Assembly (NCBI GenBank): GCA_023386885.1
Contig: JAEWIX010000095.1
Location: 62,001-126,000 of the forward strand
DNA length: 64,000 nucleotides
Direction of reading: 5' to 3'
DNA from: Pseudomonadota bacterium
Lineage (GTDB): Bacteria > Pseudomonadota > Alphaproteobacteria > Rhizobiales > Xanthobacteraceae
A model generated the notes under the pieces. It did no database searches and had not been told where the DNA came from. It saw only the letters and a program-made list of their open reading frames with translations. Position numbers and translations under genes: made by a program. Below, piece by piece: positions 17,737-25,430 of the stretch (position 1 is the first letter of the stretch; every line of letters begins with the position of its first letter).

Positions 17737-17967
17737 ATGCATCTCAACGACAAGCAGAACGCGAAGCCGCTGCCCTTCGTTCTTGCCAATTCCAAGCCCT
17801 ACGCGCTGGAGCAGTACGAAGACGATGCGCTCGGCTACTACGATCCGATCACCCAGACCTGGCGCGGCACGCTGCTGTTCCACAAGTCGTCGACCTCGCG
17901 CAATGTCTCCTCGACCTCGGGCCGTACTTCGGATTCCGATCTGTCGTCGGACGTGCTGGGCAACTGA
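17737..17967 (+). CDS. Putative graspetide (ATP-grasp-modified RiPP) precursor peptide
   Basis: A 76-residue peptide with AAGGA at 17724-17728 as its binding site. The leader region carries PLPFVLANSKPYALEQYEDD (11-30) and YYDPITQTWRG (34-44); a Y-x-DP-x-TQ...G motif is, as I recall, shared with annotated ATP-grasp-target RiPPs. The C-terminal part after K50 is a low-complexity core with 13 Ser/Thr and three Asp (D66, D68, D72), and no Lys, Glu or Cys. That composition suits side-chain ester (omega-ester) formation. An MvdD-like ligase and an ABC exporter follow directly. A strong terminator lies after the stop, as is common for abundant RiPP precursors. No leader protease is encoded nearby. 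Confidence 0.75.
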   Translation: MHLNDKQNAKPLPFVLANSKPYALEQYEDDALGYYDPITQTWRGTLLFHKSSTSRNVSSTSGRTSDSDLSSDVLGN

Positions 17968-17998
17968 TTTGCCATCACCTAGTGTTATTACCTTCGTC

Positions 17999-18025
17999 AG
18001 GGTCGGCCTTCGGGTCGGCCCTTTT
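17999..18025 (+). terminator. UUCG-tetraloop terminator after the precursor gene
   Basis: A 10-bp stem (AGGGTCGGCC at 17999-18008, GGTCGGCCCT at 18013-18022, two G-U wobbles) is closed by a TTCG loop and followed by TTTT. It lies 31 bases after the precursor stop and before the ligase gene, so it probably attenuates rather than blocks read-through. Confidence 0.75.
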
Positions 18026-18026
18026 C

Positions 18027-18070
18027 GCGTTTTCGAGCGAAGTGGATGCCGGTTCGCATCAGGAAAACGC
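18027..18070. repeat. 44-bp GCGTTTTC...GAAAACGC repeat, copy 1
   Basis: Opens GCGTTTTCGAGCGAAGTGG and closes GGAAAACGC, with complementary 8-base ends. A second copy of the same length lies at 45262-45305, and a degenerate one begins near 56774. It separates the precursor from the ligase gene. Confidence 0.8.
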
Positions 18071-18153
18071 GTCGAAGCAAGAAGCTGGAGCCCTGTTTCG
18101 ATTTGATCGGAATGGAACGGCTCTCCTCGCGTCGCCAGCACATCGAGTTTGCC

Positions 18154-19137
18154 ATGACAGCCGCCCCGAAAAGCGTCCTGATGATTTCCACCAAGCTCGA
18201 CCCGCATGTCGATGCCGTGCTCGAGCGGCTGGAAAAGCGCGGGGTGCCGTGCTTCCGGCTCAACACCGATCACTTCCACGAGGAGTATCGCCTCGCGATG
18301 ACCGACGAAGTGAGCGGCACCATCACCATCACCGACAAGTGGGATCGCGCCTGCGTGTTTCCGCACGAGGTGCGCAGCGTCTGGATGCGCAAGCCGGAAA
18401 CGCCGCTGCCGCCGCCCGGCGTCGATGACGACGGCGTCATCGAATACGTGCAGGGCGAGATGCGCGAACTGATGGGCTTCATGCCGATGGACGCGCGGGT
18501 GCCGTGGATCAACAATCCCGACGAGAACCGCCGCCATCAACGCAAATTCCCGCAACTGCGGCTGGCGCGCAGCCTCGGCCTGCGGGTGCCGCGCTCGATC
18601 ATCACCAACGATCCGGTGGAAGCGGAAGCCTTCTTCGCCACCTGTCCGGACGGGGTGATCTGCAAGCCGCTGCTGATGGGCAGTCACTATGTCGAGGGTG
18701 AGCACTACGTCGCCTATACGCGGCCGATCCCGCCGTCGGAGTTCGCGTCGCTGAAGGAGTCCATTTCGCTCTGCCCGACCTATCTGCAGGAGGCCATCGC
18801 CAAGGACCACGAGCTGCGCGTCACCATCATCGGCGACGAACTGTTTTGCTGTCGCATCGACAGCCAGGGCGTCAAGGGTGCGGAGCAGGACTGGCGCGCG
18901 GTCGATACCGATAAGCTGCCACACACCATCGTCGATCTACCGGGCGACGTGGATGCCGCGTTGCGCGCTTACCTCAAGGCCTGCGGCCTGCGCTTCGGTG
19001 CGTTCGACCTGATCGTGACGCCGCAAGGCGAGTACGTCTTCCTCGAACTGAACCCGAACGGCCAGTGGTACTGGGTCGAACTCTCGACCGGCGCGCCGAT
19101 GGCCGACGCCATGGCCGACCTGCTCGAAAATCCATGA
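18154..19137 (+). CDS. MvdD-like ATP-grasp peptide ligase (graspetide maturase)
   Basis: A 327-residue ATP-grasp enzyme that should activate Asp/Glu side chains of a precursor as acyl-phosphates and join them to Ser/Thr hydroxyls. The N-terminal pre-ATP-grasp domain has VLMISTKLDPHVD and VWMRKPETP, the R-K-P motif of the MvdC/MvdD family. ATP-binding and metal residues are seen in ICKPLLMGSHY (K171), TYLQEAIAKDHELRV (E213, R222), FGAFDLIV (D285) and FLELNPNGQW (E298, N300). I chose the ATG at 18154 because it gives the usual MvdD length; an upstream ATG at 18112 is possible, and the binding site is weak for both. A 10-base gap leads to the exporter gene. Confidence 0.87.
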   Translation: MTAAPKSVLMISTKLDPHVDAVLERLEKRGVPCFRLNTDHFHEEYRLAMTDEVSGTITITDKWDRACVFPHEVRSVWMRKPETPLPPPGVDDDGVIEYVQGEMRELMGFMPMDARVPWINNPDENRRHQRKFPQLRLARSLGLRVPRSIITNDPVEAEAFFATCPDGVICKPLLMGSHYVEGEHYVAYTRPIPPSEFASLKESISLCPTYLQEAIAKDHELRVTIIGDELFCCRIDSQGVKGAEQDWRAVDTDKLPHTIVDLPGDVDAALRAYLKACGLRFGAFDLIVTPQGEYVFLELNPNGQWYWVELSTGAPMADAMADLLENP

Positions 19138-19147
19138 GCGCGAATCC

Positions 19148-20857
19148 ATGAGCAGCGCGGCTGCCGCCGAGCCGGATATCGCGTGGCTGGCGCGGCTGCT
19201 GGAAGCCGCTAGCGCGGATGGATTGCCGCGCCTGTTACGCGTGCTGTTGCGGCTCGGTTGGCACCAGCGCCATCGTATGCTGCCGGCATTGATCGCCGCG
19301 CTGGTGCTGAGCGCTCTCGCGCTGGCGCCGCCGGCCTTGCTGGCGCATCTCATCGACAACGTGTTTCCCTCGCGCACCGCGATGGCGGTGATTGTGGTCG
19401 GCGCCGGGCTCGGCTGCATCGCCTTGATGGATGCCGCCTGTGCGTTCACGCGGCGGCTGCTCTCGGCGGCCGCGGGCATCGAATTGCGCCGCGCGCTGCT
19501 GGAGCCCGCGTTTGCGGCGGTGCTGCGACTGCCGGTCGACCGCAGGGAGAGCCGCGATCAGGGCCTGCTCGGGCGCACCTTCGAGGAGGTGGAGCGGCTG
19601 GCGCAGGGCGCGAGCGAAAGCCTGATCGAACTGGTGTTGTGTCTGGGGACCATCGCCGTGCTGGCGGTGGCGATGCTGGTCGTCGATCCGCAAGTGGGGT
19701 TGATCGTCATCGCCATCGTCGCGGCGTTGGCGGCGTTGCATGTGCTGTTCGCCCGTGCATTGCGCGCGCGCGAAGGCGCATGGTTCGAGGCGCGCAGCCG
19801 CTACTGGGCGCATCTGGTCGAGGCCATCGCCTATGTCGCGACGTTGCGCTTCAACTCTGCGCACGGCTTTGCCGAGCGGCGTTTCGAGGAACGGCTCGCC
19901 TCCGATCTCGACGCGCATTTCGCGGTGATCCGGATGTCGGCGGGGCTGGATGCGGTCGGCCGCTTCGCGGGCGGGTTGATCACCGCGGCGATCGCGCTGG
20001 TCGGCGGACTGCGCGTCATCGACGGCAGCATCAGCATCGGCGATTTCGTGCTGTTCCTGTCGGTCGGCGGCTCGCTGGCGGTGCCGGTGCTGAATCTCGT
20101 CAAGACCTTCGACGATTTCCAGGCGATGACGATATCGGTCGCGCGCTTGTCCGATATCGCCGCCGGCCCGCACGAGGATGTCGGCGGTGCGTCGGTTGCG
20201 CATCGGCCGCGCGGGGCGCGGCTCGACGTCACCGGCCTGTCGTTTCGCTATGCCGGCGCCGGGACGCCGGTGCTGCAGGACCTGTGGTTCTCGCTCGCAC
20301 CCGGCGACAAGGTGGCGGTGGTCGGCCCCAGCGGCATCGGCAAGAGCACCCTGGCGAGCCTGTTGTTCGGTGCGCGGCGGCCGGAACGCGGCGCGATCCT
20401 GCTCGACGGCAAGCCGCTGGAGACGATCCCGCTCGGCGAATTGCGGCGGCGGATCGTGGTGGTGCCGCACGAGATCGACACCTTCACCGGCAGCGTCGCG
20501 GAAAATCTCACCATCGGCCTGCCGGCGACGGGGACGCTGGATATCCGCAAGGCCACCGCCATCGCCGGCATCGACGCCGACATCATGCGGCTGCCGCAAG
20601 GCTACGACACGCAACTCGGGCAGGGCGGCGTCGATCTGTCCGCCGGGCAGCGCCAGCGGCTCGGCATCGCCCGCGCGCTGTTGCTCGCGCCGGATATTCT
20701 GATCCTCGACGAGAGCACCTCGTCGCTGGATTCCGCGACCGAGACGCGGGTGCTCGATGCGCTGCTCGCGCATTGCGTATCGACCACCATCGTCGCCATC
20801 ACGCATCGGCCCAGCGTCGCGCAGCGGATGCAGCGGAGCATCGTGATCGACGGCTAG
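19148..20857 (+). CDS. ABC exporter (fused membrane/ATPase), probable graspetide exporter
   Basis: A 569-residue type I exporter half-transporter. A six-helix membrane domain spans ~45-300. The ATPase domain has Walker A GPSGIGKST, signature LSAGQRQRLGIAR (Ala in place of the second Gly), Walker B ILILDESTSSLD and H-loop AITHRPS. There is no N-terminal C39 peptidase, so it is not a leader-cleaving exporter. It starts 10 bases after the ligase stop, with a short duplicated AATCCATGAGC at the junction. Its position in the cluster indicates export of the modified peptide. The stop overlaps the convergent flavoprotein stop in a CTAG palindrome. Confidence 0.85.
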   Translation: MSSAAAAEPDIAWLARLLEAASADGLPRLLRVLLRLGWHQRHRMLPALIAALVLSALALAPPALLAHLIDNVFPSRTAMAVIVVGAGLGCIALMDAACAFTRRLLSAAAGIELRRALLEPAFAAVLRLPVDRRESRDQGLLGRTFEEVERLAQGASESLIELVLCLGTIAVLAVAMLVVDPQVGLIVIAIVAALAALHVLFARALRAREGAWFEARSRYWAHLVEAIAYVATLRFNSAHGFAERRFEERLASDLDAHFAVIRMSAGLDAVGRFAGGLITAAIALVGGLRVIDGSISIGDFVLFLSVGGSLAVPVLNLVKTFDDFQAMTISVARLSDIAAGPHEDVGGASVAHRPRGARLDVTGLSFRYAGAGTPVLQDLWFSLAPGDKVAVVGPSGIGKSTLASLLFGARRPERGAILLDGKPLETIPLGELRRRIVVVPHEIDTFTGSVAENLTIGLPATGTLDIRKATAIAGIDADIMRLPQGYDTQLGQGGVDLSAGQRQRLGIARALLLAPDILILDESTSSLDSATETRVLDALLAHCVSTTIVAITHRPSVAQRMQRSIVIDG

Positions 20858-21888
20858 CGCATCGCCTGCGCGATCAGGTCATAGGAATGCAGCCGCGCGG
20901 TGTGATCGAAAATGTCGGACACGATCATCAGTTCGTCGGCGGCGGTCTGTTCGACGAGACTGGCTACGCCCGCGCGCACTGCATCGACGTCGCCGACGAT
21001 GCTGCAGCCGAGCATCTGCGCGACCTGCGCCTTTTCCATCGGCGTCCAGTAGGTTTCGATGTCGTCGATCGGCGGCTTCGAGAGACCCCGCGCGCCGCGG
21101 AAGATGTTGGTGAACGACATCTGCTGCGTGGTGGCGAGGCGCTTCGCTTCCGCGTCGGTGTCCGCCGTGACGATGTTGACGCCGACCATGGCGTAGGGCT
21201 TCGCCAGTTGTTCGGACGGCTTGAAGCGCTCGCGATAGATCTCCAGCGCCGGCATCAGTTGCGCCGGCGCGAAGTGCGACGCGAATGCATAAGGCAGGCC
21301 GAATTCGGCCGCGACCTGCGCGCCGTAGGTGCTCGATCCGAGAATCCACAGCGGCACGTTGGTGCCCGCCGCCGGCACCGCCTGAATGCGCTGGCCGGGT
21401 GCGACCTCGGCAAAGTAAGCCTGCAATTCCAGCACGTCGCGCGGAAAGTTGTCAGCATTGGTAAGGCTGCGGCGCAGCGCCTGCATGGTCAGTTGATCGG
21501 TGCCGGGCGCGCGGCCGAGCCCGAGATCGATGCGGCCGGGATAAAGCCGTTCCAGCGTGCCGTAATGCTCGGCGATGACGATCGGCGCGTGGTTCGGCAG
21601 CATCACGCCGCCGGCGCCGACGCGGATGTGTTTAGAGCCGGCCGCGATATGGCCGATCACCACCGAGGTCGCGGCGGAGGCGATGCCGGCCATGTTGTGA
21701 TGCTCGGCCACCCAGAAGCGGGTGTAGCCCCACGCTTCGGCATGGGCGGCGAGATCACGTGCGTTGTCGAGCGCGCCGCGCGCGTCGGTCGCCTCGGTGA
21801 CGCGGACGAGATCGAGGATCGAATGAAGGGCCATCGCAATGTCCGTGATGTGGTCTGCGGAGCCGCAGAGAGGAAGGGTGTCTGCCAT
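20854..21888 (-). CDS. LLM-class flavin-dependent oxidoreductase (MsnO8-like)
   Basis: A 344-residue luciferase-like protein. Characteristic stretches are AEAWGYTRFWVAEHHNMAG, VGAGGVMLPNHAPIVIAEHYGTL and YPGRIDLGLGRAPGTD. Members of this group are FMN- or F420-dependent monooxygenases or reductases; the MsnO8-like branch is FMN-type. The start is uncertain: a Met at 21834 (ALHSILDLVRV) matches the usual family opening better than the one at 21888. It is convergent with the graspetide exporter, so it is unlikely to be co-transcribed with that cluster. Confidence 0.85.
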   Translation of the reverse strand: MADTLPLCGSADHITDIAMALHSILDLVRVTEATDARGALDNARDLAAHAEAWGYTRFWVAEHHNMAGIASAATSVVIGHIAAGSKHIRVGAGGVMLPNHAPIVIAEHYGTLERLYPGRIDLGLGRAPGTDQLTMQALRRSLTNADNFPRDVLELQAYFAEVAPGQRIQAVPAAGTNVPLWILGSSTYGAQVAAEFGLPYAFASHFAPAQLMPALEIYRERFKPSEQLAKPYAMVGVNIVTADTDAEAKRLATTQQMSFTNIFRGARGLSKPPIDDIETYWTPMEKAQVAQMLGCSIVGDVDAVRAGVASLVEQTAADELMIVSDIFDHTARLHSYDLIAQAMR

Positions 21889-21966
21889 CTAGGCATGCCG
21901 TGCGGAAATTGCACGCGCCGCGGCTGCAATCTTGCCATGCGGGGAGGTGCCGATAAGAAAGGATCG

Positions 21967-22053
21967 CCGTCACCCTGAGGAGCGTGCTTTTGCGCGCCTC
22001 GAAGGGCGATGGCGATCCTTCGAGGCGCGCTTCGCTCTCACCTCAGGGTGACG
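21967..22053. repeat. 87-bp palindromic repeat, copy 2
   Basis: Same length and structure as 11438-11524: it opens CCGTCACCCTGAGGAGCG, closes CTCACCTCAGGGTGACG, and has an inner CCTCGAAGG/CCTTCGAGG hairpin. It lies just after the SDR stop and upstream of the flavoprotein gene, so it may terminate the SDR transcript. Confidence 0.8.
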
Positions 22054-22064
22054 GCCGGGAGAGT

Positions 22065-22853
22065 CTACCCGTTCTTGCCTTCCCGACGCAGCGTGGGCAG
22101 GCCGATGCCGGCGGCGTCGAAGCCGCCGTCCACCGCGAGCAACTGTCCGGTGATGTAACTCGCGCGTTCGCTGCACAGGAAGAAGATCGCTTCCGCGAGT
22201 TCTTCCTCCAATCCGTAACGATTGAGCGGAATGGCGTCGTGATAATCGGCGCGGATCGCCGGCGAATGCACGGCCTTGGCCATCGCAGTATCGACCGGCC
22301 CCGGCGCCACCGCATTGACGCGGATGCCGAGCGAGGCGAGTTCGACCGCCGCCTGCTTGGTGAGGTGCGCGAGCCCGGCCTTGCTGGTGCCGTAGGCGAC
22401 GCGCAACGTCGAGGCGCGCAGCCCCGAGATCGATGTGATGTTGACGATGGCGCCGCCGCCGTGTTCGCGCATCAAGGGCGCGGCCGCCTTGATGCAGAGG
22501 AACGGCCCGGTGAGGTTCACCGCGAGCACGCGCTCCCATTCGTCGTCGGCGGTCTCCATGATCGGCTTGAACACCGCGACGCCGGCATTGTTGACCAGCG
22601 CATCGAGCCGGCCGAAGCGTTCAACGATGCGCGCCATCGCGGCGTGCACGGCGGCGGCATCAGAGACGTCGCAAGCGAGCGCCAGCACGTTGACCGGATC
22701 GGCAAGGGAGGCCGCCGCTTCGCGCAACTGCGCGTCCTCGATGTCGAGGAGCGCAACGGCCCACCCCTCGGTGAGAAAACGCTTGGCGGTCGCGAGCCCG
22801 ATGCCGCGTGCGGCTCCGGTGACGAGAGCGACTTTGGTGATATTGGTGGTCAT
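22065..22853 (-). CDS. Short-chain dehydrogenase/reductase (classical SDR)
   Basis: A 262-residue NAD(P)-dependent oxidoreductase. The cofactor motif is TGAARGIG (residues ~13-20), and NNAG is at ~88-91. The catalytic Ser lies in NITSISGLRAS, and the YxxxK motif is YGTSK. Asp in LLDIEDA after the second strand favours NAD over NADP. The C-terminal ITGQLLAVDGGFDAAG is the usual FabG-like ending. It stands alone on the minus strand between a repeat and the small membrane-protein gene. The substrate is unknown. Confidence 0.88.
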   Translation of the reverse strand: MTTNITKVALVTGAARGIGLATAKRFLTEGWAVALLDIEDAQLREAAASLADPVNVLALACDVSDAAAVHAAMARIVERFGRLDALVNNAGVAVFKPIMETADDEWERVLAVNLTGPFLCIKAAAPLMREHGGGAIVNITSISGLRASTLRVAYGTSKAGLAHLTKQAAVELASLGIRVNAVAPGPVDTAMAKAVHSPAIRADYHDAIPLNRYGLEEELAEAIFFLCSERASYITGQLLAVDGGFDAAGIGLPTLRREGKNG

Positions 22854-22983
22854 GGTGAGCCCGCTGCGAGGGAAGAATGCGCGGGTCTTAGCGCGTGTTC
22901 TCGCGACGGGGAACAGGATTTTGTGTCATGCGCGGCAGAACAACCCGGCGATGACCAAAAATATACTCGAACCTGACGAGGAG

Positions 22984-23100
22984 TTATCTCACGTAAAACA
23001 CGCAGACCGCGATCACCAGGAACGCGGTGACGGCCATGGCGTGCGCGAGCATATGAGAGAGCGCGCCGCCGGAAGCCGCGCGTTTCGTGGCATCGTTCAT
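22984..23100 (-). CDS. Small single-pass membrane protein (38 aa)
   Basis: MNDATKRAASGGALSHMLAH followed by one hydrophobic helix (residues ~22-36) and a short VR end. The start is strongly marked by GGGGAGG at 23106-23112, five bases upstream, much better than the average gene here, so translation is likely. A perfect GGCTCGCG/CGCGAGCC hairpin (23123-23141) lies in the leader just upstream. I do not know the family; it could be a small stress or envelope peptide. Confidence 0.6.
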   Translation of the reverse strand: MNDATKRAASGGALSHMLAHAMAVTAFLVIAVCVFYVR

Positions 23101-23403
23101 GATGTCCTCCCCAATTGGTTCGGGCTCGCGTGGCGCGAGCCAGCGTGGTTCGGGCATGACTCGCCGCAGCACGAATGCGCGAGTCAAACTTGACTGAATT
23201 TTTACGCAGAACGCCCCTTCGACTTGCTTCCGCCGCGCTTGTGTCCCCACGGCCGAAGCAATAACAGAAGCGTGATCAATCAATGCGGCGAGAATTTGTT
23301 GCGATGGAACCCATGATTCGCGGTGGAGAGTCGCGCTCGCTATCCGCATTGCAGCAAGTCGAGGAAGAGATTGTCAAAATCCGTTGCGAGCGATCGCAAG
23401 CAC
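23101..23403. other. Intergenic leader of the 38-aa gene
   Basis: About 300 bases without a gene between the 38-residue protein and the HxlR gene (both minus strand). It holds the strong ribosome binding site at 23106-23112, a perfect 8-bp hairpin at 23123-23141, and a palindrome AGTCAA-AC-TTGACT at 23182-23195 that overlaps a possible TTGACT -35 box. No other structure was seen. Confidence 0.5.
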
Positions 23404-23925
23404 TCATGCGTGTTTTTTTGCGCGTGACGCTTTTGTCTTGCGCATCATCGCGGCTTCATAGGCGGCTTGCAGCCGTTCGCTCACCGAAAGGCCGCGCGTC
23501 TTGCGCGGCTTCATGCCGAGATGGCGCGCGCGCAGTTCGTCCATGAAATCGGCACGCATCTTCGCGCCGCCGTCGCGCAACACTTGCGCGCGCACGCCGA
23601 GTTCTTCGCTGACCGGCAGATACCTGTAGCCCCACGCACCCATCTCGGCGAGAATCGGCAGCAGCGCGATGCCTTTCTCAGTGAGGCTGTAGATGCCTTT
23701 CTGTTTGTGCGTGGGATCGTCCTCGCGGGTGAGAATGCCTTCGCTCGTCAAGGTCTTCAGCCGGTTGGCGAGAATGTTCGACGAGACGCCTTCATTGGAT
23801 TTCGTCAGCAGCTCGCGAAAGTGGCGGCGATTGCCGAAGATGATGTCGCGAATGATCAGCAAGGTCCATTTGTCGCCGATCACTTCCAGCGTGAGGTTGA
23901 TCGGGCAGTCGGAGCGTTCGTTCAT
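23404..23925 (-). CDS. HxlR family transcriptional regulator
   Basis: A 173-residue winged-helix regulator. CPINLTLEVIGDKWTLLIIRDI near the N-terminus is the HxlR hallmark, including the redox-capable Cys. HFRELLTKSNEGVSSNILANRLKTL is the HTH, and the tail is Lys/Arg-rich. I chose ATG 23925 (MNERSDCP) with AGGAGAGA just upstream; the longer frame adds an unrelated N-terminus. It is divergent from the DHFR-like gene at 24093 across 167 bases and is the obvious candidate regulator of that gene and of the GST/SnoaL genes after it. Confidence 0.87.
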   Translation of the reverse strand: MNERSDCPINLTLEVIGDKWTLLIIRDIIFGNRRHFRELLTKSNEGVSSNILANRLKTLTSEGILTREDDPTHKQKGIYSLTEKGIALLPILAEMGAWGYRYLPVSEELGVRAQVLRDGGAKMRADFMDELRARHLGMKPRKTRGLSVSERLQAAYEAAMMRKTKASRAKKHA

Positions 23926-24092
23926 TCTCTCCTCCCGTGAGCGTTTCCCACGTCGCTGCACGACGCCGGGGGAGGGGAGCAAACCACGCAAATCATCGTC
24001 ACGATTTCGTCTCCCTTGACTGCTTGCATTTTTGCACCGGTCTGGTTAGGCTGCAACCGGTTGCAAAATGCAAGTGGTATGGGAGCCGTGGC

Positions 24093-24647
24093 ATGGCGCG
24101 TCTGATCGTGTGGAACCTGATGACGCTGGACGGCTACATGGAAGGGCCGAACCATGACCTCTCATTTCATTCCGATGTCTGGGGCGCTGAACTCGAACAA
24201 TTATCGATCGCACAGTTGCGAGCCGCCGGCGCGCTGATGTTCGGCCGCCGCACGCACGACCTGATGGCGTCCTACTGGCCGAACGAAAGCGGCGAGTCCG
24301 CGGAGGTGGCGGACTTCATGAACACGCTGCCGAAGTTCGTGTTCTCGCGCTCGGTCACGCAATCGGGCTGGCGCAATACGCAGATGTTCGGCGGCGATGT
24401 TGTCGCGACCACGGAGCGGCTGAAACGCGAGACCGACAAGGATATTTTCCTGTTCGGCAGTGCCGATCTCGCGTCGCATCTCGGCGCGGCGGGGCTCATC
24501 GATGAATACCGCATCGGCATCTGCCCGGTGTTGCTCGGCAGCGGTACGCCGCTGTTCAAGCAAGGCGCGACGCAAAAGCTCCGCCTGCTCGAGGCCAGGG
24601 CCTATGGCACCGGCATCGTCGTCAATCGTTATGTGCCGCGAGTCTGA
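24093..24647 (+). CDS. Dihydrofolate reductase family protein (RibD C-terminal-like)
   Basis: A 184-residue protein opening MARLIVWNLMTLDGYMEGP, the standard beginning of the YyaP/RibD_C group. ALMFGRRTHDLMASYWP and DIFLFGSADLASHL are the nucleotide-binding strands, and ICPVLLGSGTPLF is the signature near the C-terminus. These are NADPH-binding reductases of mostly unknown substrate, not the folA housekeeping enzyme. The start is set by GGGAG at 24081-24085. A 13-bp tandem repeat starts at its stop codon. Confidence 0.85.
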   Translation: MARLIVWNLMTLDGYMEGPNHDLSFHSDVWGAELEQLSIAQLRAAGALMFGRRTHDLMASYWPNESGESAEVADFMNTLPKFVFSRSVTQSGWRNTQMFGGDVVATTERLKRETDKDIFLFGSADLASHLGAAGLIDEYRIGICPVLLGSGTPLFKQGATQKLRLLEARAYGTGIVVNRYVPRV

Positions 24648-24709
24648 TCGCCAAGTTTGATCGCCAAGTTTGATCGCCAAGCCTGATCGCCAAGTCTGAT
24701 CGCCAAGTC
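24645..24709 (+). repeat. Five tandem copies of a 13-bp unit
   Basis: TGATCGCCAAGTT is repeated five times head to tail (starting at 24645, 24658, 24671, 24684 and 24697). The last bases vary among TT, CC and TC, and a partial TGACTG follows. The first TGA is the stop codon of the DHFR-like gene, so the array lies wholly in the 3' region. A 13-base unit is not a multiple of three, so extra copies would not extend the protein. Confidence 0.9.
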
Positions 24710-24774
24710 TGACTGCGATGTGACGGCGTGCGGTGTCACGCCGGATTGCCAATCACTATTCGAAGGAGAACGTG

Positions 24775-25428
24775 ATGTCGCTGAAGCTCTACATGCATCC
24801 GCTGTCGTCCTATTGTCACAAGGCGATGATCGCACTCTACGAGAACGCGACGCCGTTCACGGCGGTCCCGGTCAATCTCGGCGATCCGGACGAGCGCGCC
24901 ATGCTGCTGAAACTCTGGGGCGTCGGCAAGTTTCCGGTGTTGCAGGATGACGCGCGCGGCGAGGTGGTGCCTGAGTCCAGCATCATCATCGATTATCTCG
25001 ACCGGCACTATCCGGGCGCGACGCGGCTCATTCCCGCGGATGGCGATGCCGCGCGTGAGGTGCGGCTGAAGGATCGTTTCTACGATCTGCACATTCACAA
25101 CCATATGCAAAAGATCGTCGGCAACCGGTTGCGGCCCGCCGGAGCCAAGGATCCGCACGGCGTCGAGGATGCGAAGACGCGGATGCAGGCGGCCTACGAT
25201 ATCGCCGAGCGCGAGATGGCGTCGCGGCGCTGGGCGGCGGGCGACGACTTCTCGATGGCGGACTGTGCGGCGGCGCCGGCGCTGTTCTACGCCGCCAAGG
25301 TGCTGCCCTACGCGGACACTCACCCGCATCTCGCCGCCTATCTGGAGCGCCTCAAGGCGCGGCCTTCCTATGCGCGGGTGCTGAAGGAGGCCGAGCCGTT
25401 CTTTCACATGTTCCCGCAGGAGAACTGA
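24775..25428 (+). CDS. Glutathione S-transferase family protein
   Basis: A 217-residue GST. The N-terminal thioredoxin-like domain has KLYMHPLSSYCHKAMIALYE, with Ser/Tyr at the catalytic site, and GKFPVLQDD with the cis-Pro. VVPESSIIIDYLDRHYPG is the glutathione gamma-glutamyl binding segment. The C-terminal helical domain has FSMADCAAAPALFYA. The start at 24775 is set by AAGGAG at 24763-24768. Two bases separate it from the SnoaL-like gene. The role is probably detoxification under HxlR control. Confidence 0.9.
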   Translation: MSLKLYMHPLSSYCHKAMIALYENATPFTAVPVNLGDPDERAMLLKLWGVGKFPVLQDDARGEVVPESSIIIDYLDRHYPGATRLIPADGDAAREVRLKDRFYDLHIHNHMQKIVGNRLRPAGAKDPHGVEDAKTRMQAAYDIAEREMASRRWAAGDDFSMADCAAAPALFYAAKVLPYADTHPHLAAYLERLKARPSYARVLKEAEPFFHMFPQEN

Positions 25429-25430
25429 TC

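Noticed and set aside
20854..22853. The LLM flavoprotein and SDR as tailoring enzymes of the graspetide cluster
   Set aside because: They are on the opposite strand, the first convergent with the exporter, and separated from the SDR by a repeat; nothing ties them to the peptide.
24645..24709. Tandem repeats as a possible CRISPR array
   Set aside because: Units are 13 bp and directly adjacent with no spacers and no cas genes; it is a simple tandem repeat.
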